This document shows positions 26,278 through 34,889 of a DNA stretch of 64,000 nt, piece after piece. The translations under genes were made by a program, and so were the position numbers. The stretch is taken from positions 152,151 to 216,150 of the forward strand of contig OX638326.1 in NCBI GenBank assembly GCA_951812775.1, read 5' to 3'. Numbering within the stretch: position 1 is the first letter of the stretch; every line of letters begins with the position of its first letter. The notes under the pieces are model-generated. The model was not told where the DNA came from, did no database searches, and was given only the letters and a program-made list of their open reading frames with translations. This DNA is from an uncultured Alphaproteobacteria bacterium (lineage in GTDB: Bacteria > Pseudomonadota > Alphaproteobacteria > MPNO01 > UBA2964).

Positions 26278-26835
26278 ATGAAGTATTTTTACCAAATTAT
26301 CGTCGGGTCGCTGTTTCTCTTTTCGGTGCCAGCGTTGTCTTCAGAGCGCGGAGGCGTGGTCCTCGATGAGAGACTTAAACGCGTACTCGTTGAGTTGTCG
26401 GCTATTGACGGAAATCCGTTACCCCGGTCTGGTTTGGATGATCAGGTAACCCTGATCTTCTTTTTTGCCAGCTGGTGTCCACCTTGTAATAAGGAGTTCA
26501 AACATCTCAACTATTTCAAATCGGCTTATTCAGGGAAGCCTCTAAAGATATTAGCAATCAACTATTTTGAGGATCTTGGCGGATTCAAAGACAATGGTGA
26601 ACGTCTGGAACGGTTTCTCTATCGGCATCGTCCCAAATTTCATGTCCTCAAGGGAAACGACACGATTGCGAAACAGTTTGAGGATGTCCAGCGTATCCCA
26701 ACTGTTTTTATCTTCGATAAATCAGGCAAAAAGGCGTTTCATTTTATTCATCGCTACAAAGCGAAAAAAATGAATCCATCAAAAAAAGAATTGGAAGCCG
26801 TGCTGAGTAAACTTCTTGGACCGCCTAACCGATAA
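26278..26835 (+). CDS. periplasmic TlpA-like thioredoxin-fold protein
   Basis: 185 residues. A signal peptide (about residues 1-22, ending 'PALSSE') leads to a thioredoxin fold with 'FFFASWCPPCNKEFKHLNYF', the W-C-P-P-C redox site of TlpA/ResA-type proteins, and the cis-Pro 'VQRIPTVFIFDKSGKK'. It likely reduces disulfides on a periplasmic or cytochrome-maturation client. The end overlaps the convergent CopD-like gene by 11 bp. Base pairs of Cys and the cis-Pro are intact, so it should be functional. Confidence 0.87.
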   Translation: MKYFYQIIVGSLFLFSVPALSSERGGVVLDERLKRVLVELSAIDGNPLPRSGLDDQVTLIFFFASWCPPCNKEFKHLNYFKSAYSGKPLKILAINYFEDLGGFKDNGERLERFLYRHRPKFHVLKGNDTIAKQFEDVQRIPTVFIFDKSGKKAFHFIHRYKAKKMNPSKKELEAVLSKLLGPPNR

Positions 26836-27280
26836 AACTCCCAAGAGCGCCCAACCCTATATTGATCAACCCAAGCCATAAGTTCGTCGTAACGATAATT
26901 CTAATCTGATTTAGGTTTTTGCCAGCTTCCGGCACATCATCATTTTCTAGGGACCTCTTGAACCGGTTATAGGGTGCAAACCAGAGGTGCAGAAAGAGGG
27001 CGATCATTACCCAGGCGATGCCGTGCATTACGTGATAGGGGATCGGCAGGTCTTTAAAACCGGAAAAAGCTTCGAAGACCATATAATATCCGGTCGCAGG
27101 CATGATGAGGACTGCCATCCACACCCATGGAAAGAATTTCTTGAATGCCCGTCCCCAGAGGGCGACCCGCTCAGGCGGTTCCATGGGACCGGCCGCCAAT
27201 CGCATGACATAGACTGCAAAGAACATGCCGCCGACCCAAATAACTGCTGCTAAAAGATGAAGTGTTTCAGCTAAAGCCAT
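26825..27280 (-). CDS. CopD-like four-helix membrane protein
   Basis: 151 residues with about four transmembrane helices. 'ETLHLLAAVIWVGGMFFAVY' is the CopD-family opening (heme- or copper-binding His in the first helix). Further histidines lie in 'PIPYHVMHGIAWVMIALFLH'. Such proteins sit in the inner membrane and are linked to copper uptake or to cytochrome-like electron transfer. It converges on the TlpA-like gene, which may hint at a shared role in redox or metal handling (weak inference). Confidence 0.8.
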   Translation of the reverse strand: MALAETLHLLAAVIWVGGMFFAVYVMRLAAGPMEPPERVALWGRAFKKFFPWVWMAVLIMPATGYYMVFEAFSGFKDLPIPYHVMHGIAWVMIALFLHLWFAPYNRFKRSLENDDVPEAGKNLNQIRIIVTTNLWLGLINIGLGALGSFIG

Positions 27281-27410
27281 GTCACGTGCTCCTTATCTGA
27301 TTTAAGGCAATTTTGTCGGGCTTGATCACGGTAATTCGGTACTCTACGGTCCGCGCTTGATCTATTACGAGTAACGCTAACCCTGAAATCACGGAATCAA
27401 AAGCGAGCCG

Positions 27411-28250
27411 ATGAAGTTTACCGGAACTGATACTTACGTCACGACAGATGATTTAAACATGGCGGTGAATGCCGCGATGACGCTTGAGCGTCCCCTTCTT
27501 ATCAAGGGAGAGCCAGGAACGGGCAAAACCCTCTTGGCCATAGAGGTGGCTCAGTCTTTGGGGATGCCTTTGTTTGAGTGGCATATCAAGTCGACGACTA
27601 AAGCGCGCCATGGACTGTATGAGTATGACGCGGTGTCTCGATTGCGCGATTCCCAGCTTGGGGTAGAAGGTGTCGCAGAGATTAGAAATTACATCGACAA
27701 AGGCCCCTTATGGCATGCCTTTGATTCAGATCAGCAATCTGTGGTGCTCATTGATGAGATCGACAAGGCTGATATTGAATTTCCAAATGATCTTTTGCAG
27801 GAACTCGATCGAATGGAGTTTTCTGTCTATGAGACGCAGGAGACGATCCAGGCAAAACACCGGCCTTTAATGATCATCACCTCAAATAACGAAAAAGAAC
27901 TCCCTGACGCTTTTCTACGTCGTTGTTTCTTTCATTACATTCAGTTTCCCGACAATGAGACGATGGAAAAAATTATCCATGTTCATTTCCCGGAGATTAA
28001 ACAGGAGCTGCTTAAAGAAGCGCTTGATGTGTTTTATTCCTTACGAGATGTAAACGGGATTAAGAAGAAACCGTCGACGTCGGAATTGCTTGATTGGATT
28101 AAATTGCTTCTCGTCGAAGATATCGATGCGGACGCCATCAAGAGCGACTCTTCAAAGGCAATACCTCAGCTTTACGGGGCATTGCTTAAGAATGAGCAGG
28201 ACGTCCATATGTTCGAACGGTTGGCATTTCTTTCGCGGCATCAGGGTTAA
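27411..28250 (+). CDS. MoxR-family AAA+ ATPase
   Basis: 279 residues. Walker A 'LLIKGEPGTGKTLLAIEVAQ' is at about residues 31-50, Walker B 'SVVLIDEIDKADIEFPNDLL' about residue 110, and sensor 1 'PLMIITSNNEKELPDAFLRR' with its arginine finger. MoxR proteins act as chaperones in cofactor or metal insertion, nearly always with a VWA-domain partner, which is the next gene 14 bp downstream. In CO-dehydrogenase clusters the pair is CoxD/CoxE; here a CoxL-like gene sits 10 kb away. Confidence 0.92.
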   Translation: MKFTGTDTYVTTDDLNMAVNAAMTLERPLLIKGEPGTGKTLLAIEVAQSLGMPLFEWHIKSTTKARHGLYEYDAVSRLRDSQLGVEGVAEIRNYIDKGPLWHAFDSDQQSVVLIDEIDKADIEFPNDLLQELDRMEFSVYETQETIQAKHRPLMIITSNNEKELPDAFLRRCFFHYIQFPDNETMEKIIHVHFPEIKQELLKEALDVFYSLRDVNGIKKKPSTSELLDWIKLLLVEDIDADAIKSDSSKAIPQLYGALLKNEQDVHMFERLAFLSRHQG

Positions 28251-28264
28251 AAGGCGCCAAATTT

Positions 28265-29476
28265 ATGTTCGTCGAATTTTTCTACGAGCTTCGCAATATG
28301 AAGGTTCCGGTAACCATTCGGGAATATCTCATGTTGCTTGAAGCGATGGAAAAAGGCGTTTGTGAAGCGAAGGTCGATGATTTTTATTATCTGGCACGGT
28401 CTGCTCTCGTAAAGGACGAACGAAACTTTGATCGCTTCGATCAGGCTTTTGGTTCTTACTTCCGAGGTCTCGAACGTAAAAGTGCCGAATTCTTTGATGA
28501 CGCCATACCGGATTCATGGATGCGAGCATTGACCCAACGCGTGTTCTCAGAGGAAGAGTTGGAAAAGCTTGAGAAACTCGACTTCGATGAGCTTATGGAA
28601 GAATTACAAAAGCGGCTCGAAGAACAGGATAAACCGCATTCAGGTGGCAACAAGTGGATCGGCACAGGGGGCACCTCGCCATTCGGACATTCGGGTATGA
28701 ATCCCGCCGGTGTACGGATCGGTGGTGAGGGCGGTGGCGGCAGTGCAACCAAGGTTTGGAAGAAGAGAGAATTCCGCAATCTTACCGGTGAGGTAGAGAT
28801 CGGAACACGAAATATTAAGGTCGCCCTTCGACGGCTTCGCAAGTTTGCCAGAGAGGGTGCTGAGGACGAGTTTGATCTGGATGAAACGATTTCCTCTACG
28901 GCACGGAATGCAGGTCTGCTTGATGTAAAAATGCGGCCAGAACGCCGCAATCGGGTGAAGGTCCTCATGTTCATTGACGTTGGGGGCACGATGGACCTGC
29001 ATGTGAAAGTCAGTGAAGAATTGTTTTCAGCGTCAAAAAGTGAATTCAAGCACCTTGAATATTTTTACTTTCATAATTTTCTGTATGAGCGGGTCTGGCG
29101 TGATAACCGTCGTGGGCGGAGTGAATTTGTGCCTACCTGGGAGGTTCTTAATACCTACAGTTCCGACTATAAGGTCATTTTTGTTGGTGATGCCACGATG
29201 AGCCCCTATGAAGTGACGGAAGTCGGCGGTTCGGTCGAGCACTGGAATGAGGAGGCCGGTGCTGTCTGGTTCCAACGCCTGATGGAGCAATTCCCAGATT
29301 TGGTATGGCTCAACCCGGAAGCACCCGAAAGATGGCCGCAAACCATGTCGACCCAATTGATTTATAAATTGCTTGGCGGTCGGATGTTCCCGATGACCCT
29401 TAATGGCTTGGATCGGGCAATGGATACACTTCGAAAACGCAACGCATCTGCACAGAACTCAATTAGGCCGCATTAG
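28265..29476 (+). CDS. CoxE-like VWA-domain protein, MoxR partner
   Basis: 403 residues. A helical N-terminus 'MFVEFFYELRNMKVPVTIRE' leads to a glycine-rich linker (about 125-160) and a C-terminal von Willebrand A domain. The metal-site motif is 'MFIDVGGTMDLHVKVS', a D-x-G-G-T version instead of D-x-S-x-S, as in other CoxE-like proteins. The second loop 'VIFVGDATMSPYEVTEVGGS' is intact. Partner of the upstream MoxR ATPase in the cytosol, probably for maturation of a metalloenzyme. Confidence 0.88.
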   Translation: MFVEFFYELRNMKVPVTIREYLMLLEAMEKGVCEAKVDDFYYLARSALVKDERNFDRFDQAFGSYFRGLERKSAEFFDDAIPDSWMRALTQRVFSEEELEKLEKLDFDELMEELQKRLEEQDKPHSGGNKWIGTGGTSPFGHSGMNPAGVRIGGEGGGGSATKVWKKREFRNLTGEVEIGTRNIKVALRRLRKFAREGAEDEFDLDETISSTARNAGLLDVKMRPERRNRVKVLMFIDVGGTMDLHVKVSEELFSASKSEFKHLEYFYFHNFLYERVWRDNRRGRSEFVPTWEVLNTYSSDYKVIFVGDATMSPYEVTEVGGSVEHWNEEAGAVWFQRLMEQFPDLVWLNPEAPERWPQTMSTQLIYKLLGGRMFPMTLNGLDRAMDTLRKRNASAQNSIRPH

Positions 29477-29482
29477 AGAGGC

Positions 29483-29863
29483 ATGAAGATGCCGATTATT
29501 CAAAACGATGAAGTTGATGAATTCGCACTTCATGATGATGCAACCTACCGCACGCTGGTTGGGGATGATGACGGCTCAACGCCTATTAGACTAGGACTTC
29601 AGGTGTCGCCGTCAGGCTTTAACACCGGCGTTCACTGGCATCCCTATATGGAAATTGTGATTGTTTTAGAAGGCGAGGGTGAAGCCTGGATAGAGGGTGA
29701 GGGCGAGATCACTTCAGTAGGACCCGGGACAACGATGGTTTTTCCGCCGGAAGTTAAACACTGGTTTGGGGTGACCGGCAAAGAGCCGATGAAGACCTAT
29801 GGTATTCACGCATCGCCGGATCGGGTGGTGGAACGTATGCCTGGAGATAAAACGGGCGGTTAA
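29483..29863 (+). CDS. small cupin-domain protein
   Basis: 126 residues. One cupin barrel: 'NTGVHWHPYMEIVIVLEGEG' supplies the first motif (H-x-H, E) and 'GPGTTMVFPPEVKHWFGV' the second (His). A mononuclear metal site is therefore complete. Dioxygenase, isomerase or sensory roles are possible. It starts 6 bp after the VWA gene with GAGAGG as ribosome binding site and may be the last gene of that unit. Its stop overlaps the original stop of the convergent, now frameshifted, Sel1 gene. Confidence 0.82.
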   Translation: MKMPIIQNDEVDEFALHDDATYRTLVGDDDGSTPIRLGLQVSPSGFNTGVHWHPYMEIVIVLEGEGEAWIEGEGEITSVGPGTTMVFPPEVKHWFGVTGKEPMKTYGIHASPDRVVERMPGDKTGG

Positions 29864-30260
29864 CGCGCTTTCTTGGTTTTCCATTCTTGCACCAGAAATC
29901 ACCTATGGATTTTTTGGACGGAGATAGTTCGGCTGTCACGTGTTTCAGCAGGGCTTTGCTGAGTGGATAGGTGGGCGCCGAAAGCTTCAGCCAAACATAG
30001 GCTTTCAGCATGTTGCGCGGCATTCCCTTGCCTTTGGCGTTGTACAGTCCGAGCATAAATTGTGCGCTACTATCACCACGTTTTGCGGCCTCTCGCCAAA
30101 TGGTCACAGCGACCGATGGCTCGCTAGGTTTGGTAGCAACGTTTTGGATATGGCTGTTCTGAAACCCAGATTCTTGTACGTTCGCAGTAGGTACAATAGC
30201 GGTAGCCAAAAGAGCGAACGTCATCAAAAGCGCGATGAGAAAAGGTTTCAACTGGGTCAT
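29860..30260 (-). pseudogene. Sel1-repeat protein with a frameshift near its end
   Basis: A secreted protein with a signal peptide (about 1-28, 'PFLIALLMTFALLATAIV') and one Sel1-like repeat 'AAKRGDSSAQFMLGLYNAKG'. After 'HVTAELSPSKKSIGDF' the frame ends in unrelated residues and would run to 29754 inside the cupin gene. One extra base near 29897 restores 'LVQEWKTKKAR' and a stop at 29860, a typical ending for this family. A single-base deletion, or a sequencing error, is the simplest reading. Confidence 0.65.
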
Positions 30261-30527
30261 TTTGCTACCGAATGTCTATATAGTTAATGTTGGTTAAGGA
30301 CACGCAAGAACCATGCCAACTATACAAAAGACCAATAAAACAATGGTTTACGAATATAGTTACGGTGGGAAACCGCAGAATAAGTCAACATTTCTGACTT
30401 TTTGTGATCTGAATTCGCAAATTTGGACGAAATCCACTGTTTCAAGAGGATAAACGAAGACAGCTTCAGCGTTCGTTAAAGCGGCGCAAACCGTTCAGGA
30501 AACAGAGAGGGCAGAAGGCCCTGACTT

Positions 30528-31055
30528 TTACTTTGCCATCAGTTTCTGCGGGTGTGGATGGCTGCAGTTCTTACAGTTTTCTGCGGCAATAGAGCCGTAA
30601 TACTCTTGAAAAACTGGGGGCAGGTCTTCGACAATGCTATCCACGCGGACTTCCCGTCGCCAAACCTTGTGACCGCAATTTTCGCAATACCATTCGAAAG
30701 CATCCATGACCCCAGGGGGACGAATGCGTTCAACGACCATACCAATACTTTCGGGGTCCGGTCTTTGTGGGGAATGCGGCATATGCGGCGGGATAAGCAT
30801 TATACTGCCTTCGTTGATGGGTTTGTCGCGGAGTTCGCCATCTTCAACGACCTTGAGAACCATATTTCCTTTTAACTGATAGAAGAATTCTTCGTAGGGA
30901 TCATCGTGATAATCAGTCCGGATGTTTGGTCCACCAACGATTTGAACGATAAAATCATCTTCTGCGAAAATTGTCTGGTTTAGAACAGGCGGCCTGAGGA
31001 GATGACGGTTATCTTCGACCCACTGCATGAGATTGAAAGAAGCAACACCGGCCAT
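30528..31055 (-). CDS. haaO: 3-hydroxyanthranilate 3,4-dioxygenase
   Basis: 175 residues. The cupin Fe(II) site is intact: His50 and Glu56 in 'DYHDDPYEEFFYQLKG' and the His of 'LIPPHMPHSPQRP' near residue 94. The C-terminal rubredoxin-like site of bacterial enzymes is present (Cys pairs in 'CENCGHKVW' and 'CKNCSHPHP'). It opens the ring of 3-hydroxyanthranilate, giving a semialdehyde that cyclises to quinolinate or is degraded. No kynureninase or downstream dehydrogenase gene is nearby, though the adjacent genes may supply unknown steps. Confidence 0.93.
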   Translation of the reverse strand: MAGVASFNLMQWVEDNRHLLRPPVLNQTIFAEDDFIVQIVGGPNIRTDYHDDPYEEFFYQLKGNMVLKVVEDGELRDKPINEGSIMLIPPHMPHSPQRPDPESIGMVVERIRPPGVMDAFEWYCENCGHKVWRREVRVDSIVEDLPPVFQEYYGSIAAENCKNCSHPHPQKLMAK

Positions 31056-31073
31056 TCTGTTCTCCTCTTCTGA

Positions 31074-31412
31074 CTATATCGAATAAAAGAAATCGTCAGG
31101 TAGATGGTCTAACACGCTTTCCAGCGTACGGCCCGTGACAATGTTCTCTCCGGTTCTCTGGCTTACCAGGGTGTATTGAGCGTCGCTGTGTCGTTCAACG
31201 CGATAGGCGGAATAGGGGGTACGACCCCGAGAGCCCGAATATAACAAAATCTGATCGAGCCCTGGTTCGGTATGGCGTTGATACCGAAACCAGCGATAAC
31301 ACAGGCGCTGTTTTTCACCCAATGCCTTAATCGTATCGATGTCGTCTTTGGAGAACGCGAAAAGATCCAGTTCAACCAGATTGTCTACTTGCTGTTCTTG
31401 GGGAGTGCTCAT
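31074..31412 (-). CDS. hypothetical protein upstream of haaO
   Basis: 112 residues, soluble, no recognised family. 'DNLVELDLFAFSKDDIDTIK' and 'YRWFRYQRHTEPGLDQILLY' suggest an alpha+beta fold. It lies 18 bp upstream of the 3-hydroxyanthranilate dioxygenase gene and 18 bp downstream of the GlcG-like gene, all in the same direction. It is therefore probably translated from one transcript with them. Confidence 0.65.
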   Translation of the reverse strand: MSTPQEQQVDNLVELDLFAFSKDDIDTIKALGEKQRLCYRWFRYQRHTEPGLDQILLYSGSRGRTPYSAYRVERHSDAQYTLVSQRTGENIVTGRTLESVLDHLPDDFFYSI

Positions 31413-31430
31413 CGAACCAAACCGGGTTGG

Positions 31431-31859
31431 TTAAATGACCGCGACAAGACCAGCGGCTTCAATACCGGCGATAACACAGGCTTCATCATTTGCGCCAGTA
31501 TCACCACTCGCACCAACGGCGCCAATGATATCGCCATCCTGATTTTGTACGAGCACGCCACCAGGGCTGGTCAAAATTCTGCCGCCGCTAAGATCTGATA
31601 GAGCGCTGAAGAAACTTGGATTTCCGGCAGCTCTTTCTCCCAGGGTTCGGGTGGAGGTCCCCATGCCCAATGAACCCCAGGCTTTACCGGAAGCGATATC
31701 GCCGCGGAGTAGGGATGATTTGTCTTCGCGTTTAAAGGCGACCAAATGGCCACCGGCATCCAGAACGGCAAAGGTCAGAGGTTTTAGCTCCATCTCACGG
31801 CCTTTCGCGAGAGCCGCATCAACAATTGTGGAAGCCTGTTCGAGAGTAATGTTGGACAT
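31431..31859 (-). CDS. GlcG/HbpS-family heme-binding-like protein
   Basis: About 142 residues from an ATG with GGAG upstream; a longer in-frame extension to 2150-type positions is not supported. GlcG/HbpS pattern: 'LEQASTIVDAALAKGREMEL', 'LTFAVLDAGGHLVAFKREDK', 'GGVLVQNQDGDIIGAVGASG' and 'DEACVIAGIEAAGL'. Relatives bind heme or small aromatic molecules and often sit in catabolic operons. It is the first gene of a leftward unit with the hypothetical and haaO genes, divergent from the chimeric gene. Confidence 0.87.
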   Translation of the reverse strand: MSNITLEQASTIVDAALAKGREMELKPLTFAVLDAGGHLVAFKREDKSSLLRGDIASGKAWGSLGMGTSTRTLGERAAGNPSFFSALSDLSGGRILTSPGGVLVQNQDGDIIGAVGASGDTGANDEACVIAGIEAAGLVAVI

Positions 31860-31976
31860 CGTGATGTCTCCGTATTTCTTTTGGTCTGACATTGAGTGTG
31901 CAGACCCTTGATGAAACAATCCTGCCAGAAAAGTTTTAGACTCGAAACAGCGAGAAATTGGCAGAGGAGAAATCAA

Positions 31977-33833
31977 ATGGCGGACTTCAAACTCCTGAAT
32001 TATGCGGGCGTCGCCGGTGAGGCCAGACCTGGTATTCTCGTAGGTGATGATCAGATCGTTGATCTGGAGCAGGCAACCGGAGGAGAAGGGTGGGCACGCA
32101 CGAATATTGATGTCCTCAATAATTGGGAGACTTCTTGCTCGGCGCTTCATGCAATCGCCGACAATCCCGGGGAAACACGTCCTCTTGCTGATGTTCAGCT
32201 CAGGGCACCGCTATTGTTTCCGCCAGCCATTTCCTCCAGTTCAGGTGCTCACGCTGCGTTTATTAACGTGGGACGGGCTGGTTCAAACACCAATACCTTA
32301 AATGTAAGCGGTGCTTCTACAATTTCCATCACGAATAGTGGTGGTGGGAGCGCGGGCATGAGTGTTGGGCGTAATGGTTCAATCGGCGTGGTCAATTTGG
32401 ATAGGGCTGGATCAAGCATACCCCTCCAGGATTTTCTAAATGTGGGCCGCGACAGCGGTGGCGACGGTACAATAAATGTGGGGAACGGTGCCGTACTAAG
32501 CAATACAGCTGGCAGTGGTATGACACGGGTCGGCCGCAGCGGCGGTGTTGGAGAAATCAATGTGCGCACCGGCTCGACCTTCAATAGCAACAATTTAAGA
32601 CTTGGAAATGACACCGGGTCCCAGGGAACCGTGAATGTAAATGGCGGATCAACTGTTGCGGTTACTGAGTTCCTTCAAGTAGGTCGTGAAAGTGCCGGTA
32701 CCCTGAACATTGGGGATGACCTCAGTACTGGAACTGTCGAGAACAGCGGTACGGTAAATGCCCAGACCGGAATTGTTGGGCATGACACAGGTTCGAATGG
32801 TGTTCTGAATGTTAATGGCGCAAGCGCGAGTCTTAATCTCAGCAGCCTAGATACATCGGGGAATGGAGCGGTGTTACTGGTTGGACGGGTTGGAACCGGC
32901 ACAGCAAACGTAACAAACGGTGGAACAGTATCAGTAAGTTCAGGTGCCGTACCAACAGGATTGGACGGCGGTCTTTTGGTCGGCGGTTCAGCTAGTAACC
33001 CAGCTACAACCGGCAATGGTACCTTGAATGTTGATGGGGCCGGTTCGACTGTTACCCTGAGCGATGGTTTCACGCAGGTAGGTCGGCAGGGGATCGGTAG
33101 CCTAAATATCACAAATGGCGGTGTTCTTGATGCATCAGCACAGACTGCAGCCGTCGTCGGACGGAAAACCGGTAGTACTGGTACCGTCAATATAAATGGC
33201 GTTGGCTCTACCTGGTTTGCCGCTGCTGATCTCTTTGTTGGCACCGATGCCAGCCTTGGCACGGCGACGCCAACCGGACCTGGTGGGACAGGTTTCGTCT
33301 CTGTCGGTAATGGCGGTACGCTGACGGCGACGAATGTTTATATCGGAGCGTCGGGTACGCTTACCGGGTCAGGTGGCACGATTAATGGTGATGTAACTGT
33401 CGATGGTGGTCTGTTCGCACCGGGTGCTTCCCCGGGAACAATGACGATCAATGGCGATTTGAACATCAGCACCGGTGTTTTGCAGCTTGAAACAGAAGGT
33501 GGCATCGCCGACAACATCATAGTTAGTGGTAATGTAAATATTGGCGGGGATGTCGTTCTCGAACTGTACTTCGACAACATTCCGGCAGTTATCGATATCG
33601 CGGACTTCTTTGGCGCGTCCGATCCCGTCTTTGGTGCTGGCTTTGATGCTTCCGATATTATGGTCTTTACAAGCGTCGTTGGTAACGTGGGTCTGTCCAT
33701 CGATGTTACCTTCGGCGGAACAACGCAATCATTCTCCGCTGATTTTGGAACAACGGTTTCTGAACCAAGTACATTGATTATATTCGCATTCGGAGTAGCT
33801 GGCGCGATGTTGCGACGCCGCAAACGGATTTGA
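31977..33833 (+). CDS. chimeric ORF: FAH-family N-terminus fused to a PEP-CTERM beta-repeat protein
   Basis: 618 codons from an ATG with GAGGAGA upstream. Residues 1-85 read as the start of a fumarylacetoacetate-hydrolase-family enzyme ('MADFKLLNYAGVAGEARPGI', 'ETRPLADVQLRAPLLFPPAI'), lacking the catalytic domain. From about residue 86 (near 32232) it becomes a Gly/Asn/Thr-rich passenger with repeats such as 'LNVGRDSGGDGTINVGNGA' and 'GIGSLNITNGG'. It ends in 'EPSTLIIFAFGVAGAMLRRR', a PEP-CTERM sorting tail. The signal peptide a PEP-CTERM protein needs is absent, so export is unlikely. Probably the product of a deletion joining two genes. Confidence 0.75.
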   Translation: MADFKLLNYAGVAGEARPGILVGDDQIVDLEQATGGEGWARTNIDVLNNWETSCSALHAIADNPGETRPLADVQLRAPLLFPPAISSSSGAHAAFINVGRAGSNTNTLNVSGASTISITNSGGGSAGMSVGRNGSIGVVNLDRAGSSIPLQDFLNVGRDSGGDGTINVGNGAVLSNTAGSGMTRVGRSGGVGEINVRTGSTFNSNNLRLGNDTGSQGTVNVNGGSTVAVTEFLQVGRESAGTLNIGDDLSTGTVENSGTVNAQTGIVGHDTGSNGVLNVNGASASLNLSSLDTSGNGAVLLVGRVGTGTANVTNGGTVSVSSGAVPTGLDGGLLVGGSASNPATTGNGTLNVDGAGSTVTLSDGFTQVGRQGIGSLNITNGGVLDASAQTAAVVGRKTGSTGTVNINGVGSTWFAAADLFVGTDASLGTATPTGPGGTGFVSVGNGGTLTATNVYIGASGTLTGSGGTINGDVTVDGGLFAPGASPGTMTINGDLNISTGVLQLETEGGIADNIIVSGNVNIGGDVVLELYFDNIPAVIDIADFFGASDPVFGAGFDASDIMVFTSVVGNVGLSIDVTFGGTTQSFSADFGTTVSEPSTLIIFAFGVAGAMLRRRKRI

Positions 33834-33837
33834 TAAT

Positions 33838-34881
33838 CTATTGAAGCTCGGCGTGTGCGGGACGAATAACGCCGATTACCTCACCAGAGCGCGAAAATAT
33901 TGGCGGTTCGAGGAGATTGAGAAGCCGGCCCATTGCGCGGTCGTCTATAACATTGAGCTTCATAAGTAGCCGCATCATCACGGCTTCGGCCGCACGTCTT
34001 GCACCATCGTCTATTTTGATCGCAACACCAAGCCCGAGCTCTGTAAGGGTCGCACAATAGATACCTTCCGCACCGGTTTTTACCAGCGCCGCTTGACCCA
34101 GCGCATCGATAACCCGGGTACAAAACCGATCTTTGCCAGCAACGAGGTATGGCTCCATGGCCATTGCTGTTCGAATACGCCCGCACGCCTTTTGTCTGAC
34201 TTCCGGTTGATCATGCGGATCACCCATTCTCGCCATTGCGAGGGCCAAATTCCCGAGCGGCACGGCAATTGTTGGAATACCACATCCGTCCATACCCTTC
34301 GGGGCATCAAACAAGTCCATGCCGGTCATCTGTTCAACGATCCCGATGACGCGTTGCTGAACAGGATGATCACCACGATTATAACCAAGAATGGGATGGT
34401 CGAGATGTTTGGCTATTGTCAGGAACCCTGTGTGTTTGCCGGAGCAATTATCGTGAAGGGCGGATGGTTCTATACCACTCTCAATGAGGGCGGCTTTCGC
34501 GGCATCCGTCCAGGGGAGCGAGGGGCCACACACAAGATCATCGGGGGTACAGCCGATGCGTTGCAACCAATTGCCAACTATTTCTGTGTGGGTGACCTCT
34601 CCATTATGGCTGGCACAAGCTAAGGCAATTGTACCGTGTCCCAATCCAAAGGCTTTTGCGGCGCCTGTTTCGATGAGAGCCAGGGCCTGGATTGGTTTTA
34701 TGCCTGAACGGGGAAAGACAGGCCTGTCTACATCCCCGACAGACATCACGACACGACCATGCGCATCGACAACGGCGAGATATCCGCGATGAACGCTTTC
34801 TACCGCATCACCGCGGACTGCCTCGACGAGAACAGGGTTGGCTGTCGTTTGTTCGGTTGGCGCATGCTGATGATCCGCCAT
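33838..34881 (-). CDS. asparaginase of the PF06089 (Rhizobium etli type II) family
   Basis: 347 residues. 'NPVLVEAVRGDAVESVHRGY' at the N-terminus, 'VFPRSGIKPIQALALIETGA' with the conserved R-S-x-x-K-P, 'ALACASHNGEVTHTEIVGNW', and 'LHDNCSGKHTGFLTIAKHL' are the family signatures. This thermolabile asparaginase family hydrolyses asparagine to aspartate and ammonia but some members act on other substrates. It lies 4 bp from the convergent chimeric gene and leads into the hydrolase/LLM block in the same direction. Confidence 0.9.
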   Translation of the reverse strand: MADHQHAPTEQTTANPVLVEAVRGDAVESVHRGYLAVVDAHGRVVMSVGDVDRPVFPRSGIKPIQALALIETGAAKAFGLGHGTIALACASHNGEVTHTEIVGNWLQRIGCTPDDLVCGPSLPWTDAAKAALIESGIEPSALHDNCSGKHTGFLTIAKHLDHPILGYNRGDHPVQQRVIGIVEQMTGMDLFDAPKGMDGCGIPTIAVPLGNLALAMARMGDPHDQPEVRQKACGRIRTAMAMEPYLVAGKDRFCTRVIDALGQAALVKTGAEGIYCATLTELGLGVAIKIDDGARRAAEAVMMRLLMKLNVIDDRAMGRLLNLLEPPIFSRSGEVIGVIRPAHAELQ

Positions 34882-34889
34882 TCTTTGTG

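Noticed and set aside
32249..33262. Long minus-strand frames opposite the PEP-CTERM passenger
   Set aside because: They are shadows of the Gly/Asn/Thr-rich repeats; composition is Pro/Thr-rich without any domain.
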